Positions 8,300 through 17,490 of a stretch of 64,000 bases of DNA are shown in pieces. The translations under genes and the position numbers were made by a program. The stretch spans positions 434,001 to 498,000 of the forward strand of contig NZ_JAFKOH010000002.1 of assembly GCF_017303375.1 (NCBI RefSeq). The letters run 5' to 3'. The notes beneath the pieces are model-generated. The model worked only from the letters and a program-made list of their open reading frames with translations, did not search any database and had not been told where the DNA came from. Positions within the stretch are counted from its first letter, which is position 1. Every line of letters begins with the position of its first letter. The stretch is from Bacillus sp. NTK074B. Its GTDB lineage: Bacteria; Bacillota; Bacilli; Bacillales; Bacillaceae_B.

Positions 8300-10138
8300 T
8301 TATTGAGTAACCTTATTTTTCTTTTCTGCTCTTTCACGCTCATTTTTATCAAGGATCTTCTTACGAAGGCGGATTGATTCAGGTGTTACTTCACAATACT
8401 CGTCATCGTTTAGATACTCAAGGGATTCCTCTAATGTCATGATTCTTGCTTTTTTGATCGTCACGGTTTGATCCTTATTAGCAGAACGTACGTTAGTCGC
8501 CTGTTTCAGCTTTGTGATATTAACGGTAATATCATTCTCCCTCGTATGTTCCCCGACGATCATTCCCCCGTAGATCTCTGTTCCTGATTCAACAAAGATG
8601 ATACCGCGGTCTTCGACTTGCATGATTCCATATTGAGAAGCTTTTCCTGTTTCCATTGATACAAGAACACCTTGACGACGTCCGCCAACGCGGCCTTTTT
8701 GCAGGGGTTGATAACTGTCGAATGTGTGGTTGATGATACCATATCCACGGGTCAGGGTCATGAACTCGGTTGAATAACCGATTAATCCACGTGCAGGTAC
8801 CATGAACATTAAACGGACTTGCCCGTTCCCATTATTCACCATATCCAACATTTCACCTTTACGTTGACCAAGGGATTCAATTACCCCACCCATATATTCT
8901 TCAGGAATATCGATTTGAACACGCTCTACCGGCTCACTTTTCACGCCATCGATTTCTCTGATGATGACCTGAGGTTTAGATACTTGTAATTCATATCCTT
9001 CACGACGCATATTTTCAATCAGGATGGAAAGGTGAAGCTCTCCACGACCGGAAACTGTCCATGCATCAGGTGAATCGGTTGATTCAACACGTAAGCTTAC
9101 ATCTGTTTGCAGCTGAGCCAATAAACGCTCTTCAATCTTTCTTGATGTCACGAATTTACCTTCTCTGCCTGCAAAAGGACTGTTGTTTACAAGGAATGTC
9201 ATTTGAAGTGTAGGCTCATCAATACGTAGAACGGGAAGTTGATCCTGATGTTCTACCGGACAAACCGTTTCACCTACATTGATATCTTCCATACCGGAAA
9301 CTGCGATTAGATCCCCGGCTTTTGCTTCTTGAATCTCTTCTCGTTTCAATCCGAAGAAACCGAATATTTTCGTTACACGGAATTGTTTAACAGAGCCATC
9401 AAGCTTCATTAACGCTACTTGCTGACCAACCTTCATTGTTCCTCTGAACACACGGCCGATTCCGATACGCCCAACATAATCATTGTAATCCAATAGTGCA
9501 ACCTGGAATTGAAGTGGGTCTTCAGAGTTGTCAACTGGTGCCGGGATGTGTTCAATGATGGAATCATATAAACACTGCATGTTTTCATCTTGTTTCTCAG
9601 GATCCGGATCTGTACTTGCCGTACCATTGATAGCTGAAGCATATACAACCGGGAATTCAAGCTGCTCATCATTCGCATCCAGTTCGATGAATAATTCCAA
9701 TACTTCATCAATGACTTCTTCAGGACGTGCTGAAGGTTTGTCAATTTTGTTTACCACCACGATCGGTGTAAGATTTTGCTCAAGTGCTTTCTTAAGAACG
9801 AAACGAGTCTGAGGCATACAGCCTTCATAAGCATCCACTACGAGTAAAACACCATCTACCATTTTCATGATACGTTCTACTTCTCCACCGAAATCAGCAT
9901 GCCCTGGAGTATCAAGGATATTGATTCGGGAATCTTTATATTGAATCGCCGTATTTTTCGCAAGGATTGTAATACCGCGTTCTCTTTCTAAATCATTTGA
10001 ATCCATCGCACGTTCTGAAACTGTTTCATTTTCGCGGAAGATTCCGGATTGCTTTAAAAGCTCGTCTACTAATGTCGTTTTCCCGTGGTCAACGTGAGCA
10101 ATAATAGCAATATTTCTAAGGTCATTTCTTAATTTCAT
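8300..10138 (-). CDS. typA: Ribosome-associated translational GTPase TypA/BipA
   Basis: GTPase of the elongation-factor family that binds the 70S ribosome and helps 50S assembly and growth under stress, notably cold. The 612-residue product shows the G1 motif AHVDHGKTT (about 14-22), the G2 region ERGITI, G3 DTPGH (about 77-81) and G4 NKID (about 131-134), followed by beta-barrel, EF-G-like alpha/beta domains and the BipA-specific C-terminal domain containing [17 protein letters not shown]. Full length for the family. ATG 10138 follows GGAGTGG. It leads the typA-ylaH transcript, divergent from ylaF. Confidence 0.97.
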   Translation of the reverse strand: MKLRNDLRNIAIIAHVDHGKTTLVDELLKQSGIFRENETVSERAMDSNDLERERGITILAKNTAIQYKDSRINILDTPGHADFGGEVERIMKMVDGVLLVVDAYEGCMPQTRFVLKKALEQNLTPIVVVNKIDKPSARPEEVIDEVLELFIELDANDEQLEFPVVYASAINGTASTDPDPEKQDENMQCLYDSIIEHIPAPVDNSEDPLQFQVALLDYNDYVGRIGIGRVFRGTMKVGQQVALMKLDGSVKQFRVTKIFGFFGLKREEIQEAKAGDLIAVSGMEDINVGETVCPVEHQDQLPVLRIDEPTLQMTFLVNNSPFAGREGKFVTSRKIEERLLAQLQTDVSLRVESTDSPDAWTVSGRGELHLSILIENMRREGYELQVSKPQVIIREIDGVKSEPVERVQIDIPEEYMGGVIESLGQRKGEMLDMVNNGNGQVRLMFMVPARGLIGYSTEFMTLTRGYGIINHTFDSYQPLQKGRVGGRRQGVLVSMETGKASQYGIMQVEDRGIIFVESGTEIYGGMIVGEHTRENDITVNITKLKQATNVRSANKDQTVTIKKARIMTLEESLEYLNDDEYCEVTPESIRLRKKILDKNERERAEKKNKVTQ

Positions 10139-10433
10139 ATTTCCACTCCTGAATATTGGATTTCTTTATAATGTTAAAGATAGTATTTTTCAGTTCAACT
10201 AGACCATTATATCACAGCATTGACAAAAGCCCTAATAAATATTTCACACTACCTATTCCATCTTACTAAAAGTTTCCATAAACATATCATTCGTTCTTCC
10301 TCTTTGTCACCGTTAGCCATTGCGCAATCTTAAATTGATAGGTAAAATTCAATAAGAACAGCATATAAAATCCTGGAGTAGACAATCTCTTTAATAGTGG
10401 ATCGGTCTTATCAATTTTTTGGGGGTACTTTAG

Positions 10434-10619
10434 ATGGCAAATATAAAATGGATCTTTGTTCTTTTTTCAATTTTAGCTGCAGTTTCTCTGATGGGGATTG
10501 CGATTTCGATCAGTTTACAAAGTATTATGCTTGCAGTGGCAAGTTTCATTTGTTTAATCATTGTAATGGGATTCGGCTTTAAGACAAAGAAGAAATACAG
10601 AGAAGAAGGAAGACTGTAA
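10434..10619 (+). CDS. ylaF: YlaF, small membrane protein (DUF5325)
   Basis: A 61-residue protein with two transmembrane helices (about 5-22 and 28-48) and a basic tail KTKKKYREEGRL. Position divergent from typA and the sequence match the YlaF/DUF5325 family of spore-formers. It starts at ATG 10434 behind GGGGGTACTTTAG. Function is unknown. It ends at a strong GC-rich terminator shared with suhB. Confidence 0.85.
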   Translation: MANIKWIFVLFSILAAVSLMGIAISISLQSIMLAVASFICLIIVMGFGFKTKKKYREEGRL

Positions 10620-10624
10620 TCGTC

Positions 10625-10668
10625 AAAAAAATGGAGGGGGAGCTATCAGTGCTCCCCCTCCATTTTTT
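10625..10668. terminator. Bidirectional terminator between ylaF and suhB
   Basis: Perfect 18-bp stem with a GGAGGGGGAGC core, loop TATCAGT, and A6/T6 flanks. Confidence 0.95.
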
Positions 10669-11465
10669 CAATCGTTTTTATGCAGATATTCGGTCAGGAT
10701 TGTTTTATGCAGACCAGGCTTGCCGACGAAAACCGAGCTTTTGGTCAGAGGATTTAATGGATTTCCCTCAAGGTCTGTCACGACACCGCCCAGCTCTTCA
10801 ATCATGATCTTACCGGCTGCGAAGTCCCATGGGGCAAGGCGCATCGTTAAATATGCATCAAGCCTGCCCGAAGCCACATAAGCGAGCTCCATTGCAGCAG
10901 ATCCATATGACCTTGTCCCTCTGACATTTTGTACCAGGGGAGCAAGAACAGACGGTTCGATACGCTTGTTCTTTGTCACCCACAGTGCATTTAAAGCGAC
11001 GATCGCGTCTTCTACCGGGACACTTTCAAGCTTAGGGAGCTCTACGTCGTTCATAAAGACTCCTTTTCCTTTATTCACAAAATATAACTCATCATGAACC
11101 ACATCATATATGTAACCTAACTTCCCTTCATCCCCATTGTATATCCCTATGGAGATGGCAAAGTTTCGTTGTTGATGAACAAAATTCATCGTACCGTCGA
11201 TCGGGTCGATGATCCAGGTGATCCCGGATAACTCTTTAAAGTCATCACCATATCCTTCTTCGCCCAGGATTTGGTGATCGGGATATGTATTTCGAATGTT
11301 TTCCGTAAAGTAGCGCTCTGTGGCTTCATCCATATCCGTGACCAGATCATTTCGATTCGATTTGGTTTTTATGTTCAACTCTGATTTGAATGACTGACGA
11401 ATCCTCTCGCCGGCTTCATGGATCCACGTTCTAACATTTTGATCTAATTCAGTCCAATTTGTCAT
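10668..11465 (-). CDS. suhB: Inositol-1-monophosphatase family phosphatase
   Basis: Mg-dependent phosphatase of the FIG superfamily, 265 residues. Metal-binding and signature residues are all present: E70 in ILGEEGYGDD, D87 and D90 in IIDPIDGTMNF, and W213-D214 in APWDFAAG. The fold hydrolyses inositol monophosphate or related sugar phosphates; the real substrate in Bacillaceae is not settled. It equals B. subtilis yktC by order (typA, ylaF, suhB, ykzI, yktB, yktA). ATG 11465 overlaps no neighbour, and the stop lies in the shared terminator. Confidence 0.94.
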   Translation of the reverse strand: MTNWTELDQNVRTWIHEAGERIRQSFKSELNIKTKSNRNDLVTDMDEATERYFTENIRNTYPDHQILGEEGYGDDFKELSGITWIIDPIDGTMNFVHQQRNFAISIGIYNGDEGKLGYIYDVVHDELYFVNKGKGVFMNDVELPKLESVPVEDAIVALNALWVTKNKRIEPSVLAPLVQNVRGTRSYGSAAMELAYVASGRLDAYLTMRLAPWDFAAGKIMIEELGGVVTDLEGNPLNPLTKSSVFVGKPGLHKTILTEYLHKND

Positions 11466-11604
11466 GTGTTATTAGCCTCCAATGTGCATAACGAAATGAA
11501 TATAGCATTTACTAATATGGTCTATTCAGATAATCTTAACCCTTAGTCTCCATTCATTCAAGTGAAGTGACTCCGTCTGGAAGATGATTTTACTCCATAA
11601 AAAA

Positions 11605-11631
11605 GCGAACTCTCCAACACTATGAGCTCGC
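11605..11631 (-). terminator. Hairpin terminator after the ykzI-like gene
   Basis: Minus strand GCGAGCTC / GAGTTCGC (one G-T pair) followed by T6. Confidence 0.75.
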
Positions 11632-11686
11632 GTTCAACAGTAGATTTTGTTATCAGCATACTTTAACACTTTGATCGTTAGAAGCT

Positions 11687-11887
11687 TTATAAAGCCTTCA
11701 TTTTCATTAGCTCTTCCCTGATACTCATAAGTTTCTGTTTGGACTTGGTCTGGGCTTCTGTATTCTTCGTTTGGATTGCCTCGAATAATACGGCTAATTC
11801 ATAATCCATTTCAAGTCTCAATACATTCATTCTTTGCTGCTGGACATCGCGTTTTTTTGAAGTATTCATTACTTGTTTCATGGCCAT
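11687..11887 (-). CDS. ykzI: Small helical protein, YkzI-like
   Basis: A 66-residue, highly charged, probably all-helical protein (QQRMNVLRLEMDYELAVLFEA, about 17-37, looks like an amphipathic helix). It lies between suhB (yktC) and yktB, where B. subtilis carries ykzI; the name rests mainly on that position. ATG 11887 follows GGAAGGGGTGT; a second ATG two codons later is equally possible. A hairpin terminator follows. Function is unknown. Confidence 0.75.
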   Translation of the reverse strand: MAMKQVMNTSKKRDVQQQRMNVLRLEMDYELAVLFEAIQTKNTEAQTKSKQKLMSIREELMKMKAL

Positions 11888-12060
11888 ACACCCCTTCCGA
11901 GAATTAAATTTATCTGATTGTTCTGATAATATTTACTACATATTATGAAATACCGACTCATCTTGTAACTAAAATGTGCAGACACCTATGGATAAATCAA
12001 TTGACTACAAGCCCGTGTCTCTTTATGGTACGATATTGTTGGAAATAAGGAGGCTACAAC

Positions 12061-12681
12061 ATGACGTTTAACGGTTTTACAGAAGAAGACTTCAACGTAT
12101 TTAAGATTGACGGGCTCGACGCTCGGATGACCGGCATCCAAGAACAGATCAGACCTAAACTGGACTATCTGGGTGAACATTTAGCCCCCACTCTTAGCGC
12201 TTGGACCGGTGATGAGATGTTTTATCATGTTGCAAAACATGCCAGACGCTCTGTAAACCCTCCAGATGATACCTGGGTTGCATTTGCGAATAACAAGCGC
12301 GGTTATAAAAAACATCCTCATTTCCAGATTGGATTATGGGAAACCCATGTATTTATTTGGTTTGCAATGATCTACGAAGCTCCAGGTAAAGTAGAATTCG
12401 GTAAGAAAGTAGAAGTAAATGCTGATAAAATCAGATCCATGATTCCTGGTCATTTTGTTTGGTCTGGAGATCACACAAAACCCGATGCTGCACCATTCTC
12501 TTCTCTTTCACAAGATGAATTCATTGCTCTAAGTAAAAGAGTTCAACAAGTAAAAAAAGCAGAACTTCTATGCGGGCTTCATTTAGATCGGGACACTGCC
12601 ATTAAGCTTAATGGAAATGAATTGATCCAAGAAGTTGAAAGTGCCTTTGAAACACTTTTACCCCTTTATAAAATGAACTAA
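12061..12681 (+). CDS. yktB: YktB, UPF0637/DUF1054 protein
   Basis: Product of 206 residues matching the UPF0637 (DUF1054) family of Firmicutes by its opening [18 protein letters not shown] and by the tryptophan-containing core [20 protein letters not shown] (about 91-110). Soluble, no signal, no known catalytic motif; function unknown. ATG 12061 sits behind AAGGAGGCTACAAC. It converges on yktA across a terminator, as in B. subtilis. Confidence 0.92.
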   Translation: MTFNGFTEEDFNVFKIDGLDARMTGIQEQIRPKLDYLGEHLAPTLSAWTGDEMFYHVAKHARRSVNPPDDTWVAFANNKRGYKKHPHFQIGLWETHVFIWFAMIYEAPGKVEFGKKVEVNADKIRSMIPGHFVWSGDHTKPDAAPFSSLSQDEFIALSKRVQQVKKAELLCGLHLDRDTAIKLNGNELIQEVESAFETLLPLYKMN

Positions 12682-12708
12682 ACCATATGACTGTAGGGAA
12701 TCATGCAG

Positions 12709-12742
12709 AAAGAACGACCGCCAAAAGTGGCGGTCGTTCTTT
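12709..12742. terminator. Bidirectional terminator between yktB and yktA
   Basis: Perfect stem AAAGAACGACCGCC / GGCGGTCGTTCTTT with loop AAAAGT. Confidence 0.95.
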
Positions 12743-13015
12743 TTAATTCATGGATATTTTGTCTGCATCCTGAAGCTCTTTCATTTTCTTCACTACACGA
12801 TAAGAGGAATATCCGCTGGACTCTTCGAATTCATTGCAGATTCTCTTTTCTTCCGCTTTCCCGGGGACGATTTCTTTAAATCGTTTATACCGATTCATCA
12901 GGTCCTCTCGTGAAACGCCTTTTTCATAGGCTTTCTCAATCGCTTCAAAAAAGGCAACTACGTCTATGACCTCAGTAGTTGACCAGTCTATATCAAATGG
13001 GTATTGATATTCCAT
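12743..13015 (-). CDS. yktA: YktA, UPF0223 protein
   Basis: A 90-residue acidic helical protein; [21 protein letters not shown] is the UPF0223 opening, and [21 protein letters not shown] a helical core. I choose ATG 13015 because family members start at this point; AAGGAG lies 12 bases upstream, slightly far, and a TTG four codons earlier touches the site. The gene follows the nitronate monooxygenase-like gene by 25 bases and may share its transcript. Function unknown. Confidence 0.9.
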   Translation of the reverse strand: MEYQYPFDIDWSTTEVIDVVAFFEAIEKAYEKGVSREDLMNRYKRFKEIVPGKAEEKRICNEFEESSGYSSYRVVKKMKELQDADKISMN

Positions 13016-13040
13016 TCTGTAAAACAACTCCTTTTTCACA

Positions 13041-13997
13041 TTAATTCCACATCTTCCGAATGTCCTCACCTTGAGTGATCATTCTTTGAATGAGATCTTT
13101 AACTGAAGGGATGTCCTGAATCAACCCCATCACTTGTCCTGCCCATGCAAATCCTTTGTCTGCTTCACCATCGTATATATATCGCTTATTGGACTCGCCG
13201 CTTATGTATGATTTTAATCCTTCGTATCCAGGATTCAACGTTTCCGCATTAAGAATCTTATCGGTCCAGACGTTAGATATAGCTCTGGCAGGGGCCCCTA
13301 AAGATCGTTTAATGACTACTGTACCACTCTCTTCTCCTTCAATCAAGGCACGCTTGTACACTTCTGACGCATGGATACACTCTTTCGTCGCAATAAATCT
13401 TGTTCCCATTTCCACTCCCTCTGCTCCGAAGCTGAGGGCGGCCATAAGACCTCGACCGTCTCCCACACCCCCAGAGGCGATGACGGGGATTTTGACGGCA
13501 TCCACTACCCGTGGAATCAGGACGAATGTACCGATATCATCTTTACCCAGGTGCCCTCCCCCCTCCTGACCGACGACCATCACAGCATCCGCGCCAAGTT
13601 CTTCTGCTTTTTCTGCCTGTCTTTTTGACGAGACCAGCACTAGTTTAACGATGTCCTTCCCCTCAAGTTGTTGAAACAGGGTCGTGGGGTTTCCTCCCGT
13701 TACAGAAACGACCGGGACGTTTTCCTGAATGGCAATGTCAACAAATTCTTTGAAAGGGCGCCCATGCTGGCCGATGGCAAAGTTCACCCCGAATGTTTTA
13801 TCTGTTAAAGCCCTGACTTTTACAATTTCTCTCTGCAGCTCTTCAGGGTTATCCATAGACATGGCAGTGATCTGGCCAAGTCCTCCTGCATTTGACACTG
13901 CAGCGGCAAGCTCAGCATATGCCAAGTGAGCAAGCCCCCCCTGGATGATTGGATACTGTATATTCAATAGCTCTGTTACCCGTGTTTTCCAATTCAT
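13041..13997 (-). CDS. Nitronate monooxygenase / FabK-like flavoprotein
   Basis: TIM-barrel FMN enzyme of the 2-nitropropane dioxygenase family, 318 residues. Landmarks are [20 protein letters not shown] (about 15-34), GQEGGGHLG (about 143-151) and the phosphate-binding [12 protein letters not shown] (about 173-184). Members either oxidise toxic alkyl nitronates such as propionate-3-nitronate or reduce enoyl-ACP (FabK). The sequence alone does not decide; the wide distribution in Bacillus without fab neighbours favours nitronate detoxification. ATG 13997 follows TGGAGGGATTCAT. A perfect 14-bp palindrome lies about 90 bases upstream. Confidence 0.85.
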   Translation of the reverse strand: MNWKTRVTELLNIQYPIIQGGLAHLAYAELAAAVSNAGGLGQITAMSMDNPEELQREIVKVRALTDKTFGVNFAIGQHGRPFKEFVDIAIQENVPVVSVTGGNPTTLFQQLEGKDIVKLVLVSSKRQAEKAEELGADAVMVVGQEGGGHLGKDDIGTFVLIPRVVDAVKIPVIASGGVGDGRGLMAALSFGAEGVEMGTRFIATKECIHASEVYKRALIEGEESGTVVIKRSLGAPARAISNVWTDKILNAETLNPGYEGLKSYISGESNKRYIYDGEADKGFAWAGQVMGLIQDIPSVKDLIQRMITQGEDIRKMWN

Positions 13998-14084
13998 ATG
14001 AATCCCTCCATATATTCTTCTATTCTCGATGAGGTGGGGGAAATCCTTTTCATTTATTTGTATAATAATATAAGATACGGTCAG

Positions 14085-14098
14085 TCTTACATGTAAGA
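14085..14098. promoter_or_regulatory. Perfect 14-bp palindrome, candidate operator
   Basis: TCTTACATGTAAGA lies upstream of the nitronate monooxygenase-like gene. Its symmetry fits a TetR- or MarR-type repressor; no such regulator is adjacent. Confidence 0.35.
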
Positions 14099-14133
14099 GA
14101 GATTATGTTTGAATTGGTGAAGCAGTGTTGATT

Positions 14134-14211
14134 TTTGGCTCATTTCACGGGACGACCTTTCAGCATAGCTAAAAGGCGGGTGAAACGTACGTTTCACCCG
14201 AATGAGCCAAA
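14134..14211. other. Three-way-junction inverted-repeat element upstream of speA
   Basis: Outer 11-bp stem (14134-14144 with 14201-14211), inner hairpin CCTTT/AAAGG (14156-14176) and a perfect 10-bp hairpin 14177-14200 abut without spacer on the 3' side. No T run follows on either strand, so it is not a terminator. It may be a folded leader RNA of speA or a small palindromic repeat. Confidence 0.5.
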
Positions 14212-14421
14212 GATCACCGGTATGCCCTCTTTTATTTGTGCTACGAAAAAATATCCCCCAGATGTGCGTATGTCACTATGCAAAGATTTTCTGAAGTGCT
14301 ATAATTCTTTTGTTTGTTGAAAATATCGCAGGGGATGGCACGAAATTACGGTTAGAATCTTATATAATGATATCTTTAGCATTTAGCTTGTTATGAAGAA
14401 TATAAAGAGGTGTTGAATGAA

Positions 14422-15891
14422 TTGTCTCAGAATGAAACGCCGTTGTTTACCGGCTTAATTGAACATAGTAAAAAAAATCCCGTCCAGTTTCATATTCCAG
14501 GTCATAAGAAAGGTGCAGGGATGGATCCTGAATTTAGAGAATTCATCGGACATCATGCATTGTCCATTGATTTGATAAATATTGGTCCTTTGGATGATTT
14601 GCACCAGCCCAAAGGAATGATTAAAAAAGCACAGGACCTTGCTGCAGAGGCGTTTGGTGCCGACCATACATTCTTCTCTGTTCAAGGAACCAGCGGCGCG
14701 ATCATGACAATGGTCATGAGTGTGTGTGGCCCCGGGGATAAAATCATAGTCCCAAGAAACGTTCATAAATCCGTTATGTCTGCCATCGTCTTTTCAGGAG
14801 CTACTCCAATCTTTATTCATCCCGATATTGATGAGGATCTTGGAATCTCTCACGGAATCACAACTGATGCTGTTGCAAAGGCATTGGATCAAAATCCTGA
14901 TGCAAAGGGTGTACTCGTCATAAATCCAACCTATTTTGGGATTTCTGCAGACCTGAAGAAAATTGTTGAAATTGCTCATTCATATCAGGTTCCAGTTCTC
15001 GTCGATGAAGCACATGGTGTTCATATTCATTTCCATGATGAGCTTCCCCTGTCCGCCATGCAGGCAGGTGCTGATTTGGCGGCTACAAGTGTCCATAAGC
15101 TTGGAGGCTCCATGACGCAAAGCTCCGTTCTTAATATGAAGGAAGGACTCGTTTCTGCTAAACGTGTTCAAACCATCCTCAGTATGCTCACGACGACATC
15201 CACATCCTATTTACTGTTGGCCTCTCTTGATGTTGCCAGGAAACGGCTTGCGACTGAAGGAAGGGAGCTCATTTCTAAAACGATTGAACTCTCACAGAAT
15301 ATCAGGAAACACATCAATGAAGTGGATGGATTATACTGTGTGGGAGAAGAGATTCTGGGAACGAAAGCCACCTATGCTTATGATCCAACGAAACTGATTG
15401 TTTCAGTAAAGGACCTCGGGATTAGCGGATTCGATGCAGAAAAGTGGTTGCGAGAAGCTCATAACATAGAAGTAGAAATGTCTGACCTTTATAATATTCT
15501 TTGTATCATCACACCTGGTGATACGGAACACGAAGGAGATCAATTGGTTTCAGCTTTAAAGGAGCTTGTTACAAGCCTTAAGAAGCAAGGGGAACTGGAC
15601 CCGATTAAAGTCATGCTTCCTGATATACCTGTCCTGTCCATTACACCAAGGGACGCGTTTTATGCAGACACTGAAGTGATTCCGATTGATGAATCCGTGG
15701 GTAGAACCATCGCCGAATTTATCATGGTCTATCCCCCAGGTATTCCAATTTTTATTCCAGGTGAGATCATCACCCAGGAAAACATTGATTATATCAAGAC
15801 CAATATAGAAGCTGGCCTCCCAGTTCAGGGACCTGAGGATTATGATCTGAGGCATTTAAGGGTCATTAAGGAACATCGCGCCATTCGATAA
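14422..15891 (+). CDS. speA: Arginine decarboxylase SpeA (Orn/Lys/Arg decarboxylase class I)
   Basis: PLP enzyme that makes agmatine, first step to putrescine and spermidine. Product of 489 residues, matching B. subtilis SpeA in length and in FHIPGHKKGAGMDPEFR near the N-terminus. The PLP site has DEAHG (about 195-199), the aspartate contacting the ring nitrogen, and the Schiff-base lysine in ATSVHKLGGS (about K226). I favour TTG 14422 because the family starts at SQxETPLF and AGAGG lies 11 bases upstream; GTG 14410 or TTG 14413 would add three or four residues. It ends in a terminator shared with SR1, the same neighbour as in B. subtilis. Confidence 0.93.
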   Translation: MSQNETPLFTGLIEHSKKNPVQFHIPGHKKGAGMDPEFREFIGHHALSIDLINIGPLDDLHQPKGMIKKAQDLAAEAFGADHTFFSVQGTSGAIMTMVMSVCGPGDKIIVPRNVHKSVMSAIVFSGATPIFIHPDIDEDLGISHGITTDAVAKALDQNPDAKGVLVINPTYFGISADLKKIVEIAHSYQVPVLVDEAHGVHIHFHDELPLSAMQAGADLAATSVHKLGGSMTQSSVLNMKEGLVSAKRVQTILSMLTTTSTSYLLLASLDVARKRLATEGRELISKTIELSQNIRKHINEVDGLYCVGEEILGTKATYAYDPTKLIVSVKDLGISGFDAEKWLREAHNIEVEMSDLYNILCIITPGDTEHEGDQLVSALKELVTSLKKQGELDPIKVMLPDIPVLSITPRDAFYADTEVIPIDESVGRTIAEFIMVYPPGIPIFIPGEIITQENIDYIKTNIEAGLPVQGPEDYDLRHLRVIKEHRAIR

Positions 15892-15893
15892 AA

Positions 15894-15932
15894 AAAAAGG
15901 ATGAAGAAGGGCTCCCCCTCTTCATCCTTTTT
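15894..15932. terminator. Bidirectional terminator between speA and SR1
   Basis: Stem AAAAAGGATGAAGA / TCTTCATCCTTTTT with T runs both ways; the minus side would end the SR1 transcript. Confidence 0.9.
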
Positions 15933-15984
15933 ATTTATAAGAACCCCTTTAAGACAATGATAATTCCCGCTCCCCTAGCAGTTA

Positions 15985-16104
15985 TTAATCATCTAATTCT
16001 TTATCGTCGTTGCAGTCACAGCAGTTAGAGAATAAAACAGAAACCTTCTCATCTTCGTAATGCTCAATTGTGCTAAGGCATGATTGACATACAATTGTTC
16101 CCAT
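15985..16104 (-). CDS. sr1P: SR1P, GapA-binding peptide of the SR1 RNA
   Basis: A 39-codon gene: it opens MGTIVCQSCLSTIEHYEDEKV and ends in a cysteine cluster NCCDCN, followed by an acidic tail. Start, length and cysteine pattern match SR1P (YkzW) of B. subtilis, which binds glyceraldehyde-3-phosphate dehydrogenase GapA and promotes its interaction with RNase J1. The gene for RNase J1 is in this window. The ATG at 16104 follows a strong AAGGAGAGG. The context beside speA is conserved. The four-plus cysteines suggest zinc binding, an inference. Confidence 0.92.
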   Translation of the reverse strand: MGTIVCQSCLSTIEHYEDEKVSVLFSNCCDCNDDKELDD

Positions 16105-16130
16105 TCTTTTTCCTCTCCTTCGGGTTGTTT

Positions 16131-16144
16131 TGTAAACGCTTTAT
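16131..16144. promoter_or_regulatory. cre-like CcpA box in the SR1 leader
   Basis: TGTAAACGCTTTAT matches cre TGWAARCGYTWNCW at 13 of 14 positions. It lies just downstream of the predicted SR1 start, where bound CcpA would act as a roadblock. Confidence 0.6.
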
Positions 16145-16157
16145 CTTATCTGCTTCT

Positions 16158-16205
16158 ATAATAATATAACACATTTAAAATATCAAGCCTAAATTGTATA
16201 ACATA
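16158..16205 (-). promoter_or_regulatory. SR1 promoter with two CcpN-like boxes
   Basis: Minus strand -35 TTGATA (16181-16186), 17-base spacer, -10 TATTAT (16158-16163). TATGTTATACA (16195-16205) just upstream of -35 and TGTGTTATATT (16163-16173) next to -10 both fit TRTGHYATAYW, the CcpN box as I recall it. B. subtilis sr1 is repressed by CcpN through two such sites. Confidence 0.7.
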
Positions 16206-16293
16206 TTTAACTTTTTATTCTCATAATCAATCATACTATTTGTCATAAGATTTTATGTTAGTGTTTTCGTAAATATGAAAAAGAGGTATAAAA

Positions 16294-16327
16294 AACCGCA
16301 TAAATGAAGTGACTCATCTATGCGGTT
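16294..16327 (-). terminator. Terminator after the polysaccharide deacetylase gene
   Basis: Minus strand stem AACCGCATA-ATGA / TCAT-ATGCGGTT followed by T6. Confidence 0.85.
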
Positions 16328-16330
16328 CTA

Positions 16331-17170
16331 TTATTCAATTGTTTTGATGCGATTCGGATCTAGCATTTCATATCCCTTCGCACGGAGCCCTTTCACAATA
16401 TCTGTCAAAGCTTCACTGGTCCAAGTCCGATCGTGCATGAGGAGGTTGGCACCATTATTGAGATATGGACTGTTTATCATGATATCCGCTATGGCTGCTT
16501 TGTTTTGGTATTGTTTTTCCCAATCATATCCATAAGTCCAATTCATCAATGACATTTTTTCTTCTTTCGCAAGCTGGCGACTGTAATCAGTGTTTTGGCC
16601 AAATGGAGCCCTGAAGAACTTTGGCCTCTCTCCTGTAATGGTTTCCACCAAATCGCTGACAGATAGTATTTCCTCTTTTTGTTTTTCCGGTGAAAGATCT
16701 TTTAAGCTGCTATGGCTATACGTATGATTTCCAATCATAAACCCCATATCATGAATCTTTTTTAATATTTCCTTTTCCTCCGGTGTATCAAGGAAATGAC
16801 CATTCACAAAGAAGATGGCAGGAGCATTCAATGCTTTCAAATCTTTTGCCATTTGAAGTGCATGCTGATCTGGTGCATCATCAATAGTCAGCAGCACTAC
16901 TTTAGGGTTGGAGTCACCAATTGGCTCAATGCTCCAATTGTTCTCATTAATCTTATAGTCCCGGGTCTGAATCACTTCTTTTGAAGGTTCGACCTTCTCT
17001 TCCTTATCCGTATCTTTCTTTTCGGTATTTGTGCTTTCCTTCGGTTTCTGAACCTCATTTTTCACTTCAGTCTGGCCAGACGTCTCATCTTCCTGGCTGG
17101 TGCCGGCTTGTTCACTGCCGCAAGCTGTTAATAGTAGAAGGGTTAAACCGGATGCTAGAATCTTTTTCAT
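16331..17170 (-). CDS. Lipoprotein polysaccharide deacetylase (NodB homology domain)
   Basis: Product of 279 residues: signal peptide with lipobox LLTAC (Cys about 17), a charged lysine/glutamate/threonine linker to about residue 75, then a CE4 deacetylase domain. Motif 1 reads TIDDAPD instead of the usual TFDDGPD, motif 2 is NHTYSHSSL (the two zinc histidines) and motif 3 FRAPFGQN. It probably removes acetyl groups from peptidoglycan GlcNAc or MurNAc outside the membrane; sugar specificity is unknown. I start at ATG 17170, six bases after GAAAGGTGA; a GTG three codons earlier lies inside that site. Confidence 0.88.
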   Translation of the reverse strand: MKKILASGLTLLLLTACGSEQAGTSQEDETSGQTEVKNEVQKPKESTNTEKKDTDKEEKVEPSKEVIQTRDYKINENNWSIEPIGDSNPKVVLLTIDDAPDQHALQMAKDLKALNAPAIFFVNGHFLDTPEEKEILKKIHDMGFMIGNHTYSHSSLKDLSPEKQKEEILSVSDLVETITGERPKFFRAPFGQNTDYSRQLAKEEKMSLMNWTYGYDWEKQYQNKAAIADIMINSPYLNNGANLLMHDRTWTSEALTDIVKGLRAKGYEMLDPNRIKTIE

Positions 17171-17235
17171 GTCTCTCACCTTTCCGCAGTCACTTTGAAT
17201 ATTTTAACATATTTCAAAGAGAATCTGGGGAAGAA

Positions 17236-17490
17236 TTAAAATATTTCCATTATATTTTCAAATGCGATCTTAAATATAAAAAAGCAACTGAGACTGAAGG
17301 AAGTAATAAATAATGTAAGCCTTCTGGACTCCACAATTTTTTTGGCAGCCATAAAGGCAAGGTAAAAAAAGAGGACAAACATTATCCATTTATACTCTAG
17401 GTGATCTTTATCAGAGATCCACTCAGCAACCGAGAACACACTCCATAAAATCATCTGAACCAAAAAAGCAAGATACGATTTCATGTTCAT
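17236..17490 (-). CDS. Small three-helix membrane protein, unrecognised
   Basis: An 84-residue protein that is almost wholly hydrophobic: helices about 5-25, 32-50 and 58-78, with DKDHLEYK between the first two. ATG 17490 sits behind AAAGGGTGTT, a good site. No family recognised. It lies upstream of and parallel to the deacetylase gene with a 65-base gap, so a shared transcript is possible. Confidence 0.65.
   Translation of the reverse strand: MNMKSYLAFLVQMILWSVFSVAEWISDKDHLEYKWIMFVLFFYLAFMAAKKIVESRRLTLFITSFSLSCFFIFKIAFENIMEIF

Larger units (their letters stand above)
15894..16151 (-). ncRNA. sr1: SR1 dual-function regulatory RNA
   Basis: Inferred transcript from the promoter at 16158-16186 to the hairpin shared with speA, about 258 nt. 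In B. subtilis SR1 lies beside speA, base-pairs with ahrC mRNA (arginine catabolism activator) and encodes SR1P. The coding part is unmistakable here; the base-pairing part was not tested. Confidence 0.75.

Noticed and set aside
9433-9812. Open frames inside typA on both strands
   Set aside because: Shadow frames of a well-conserved GTPase gene; no RBS.
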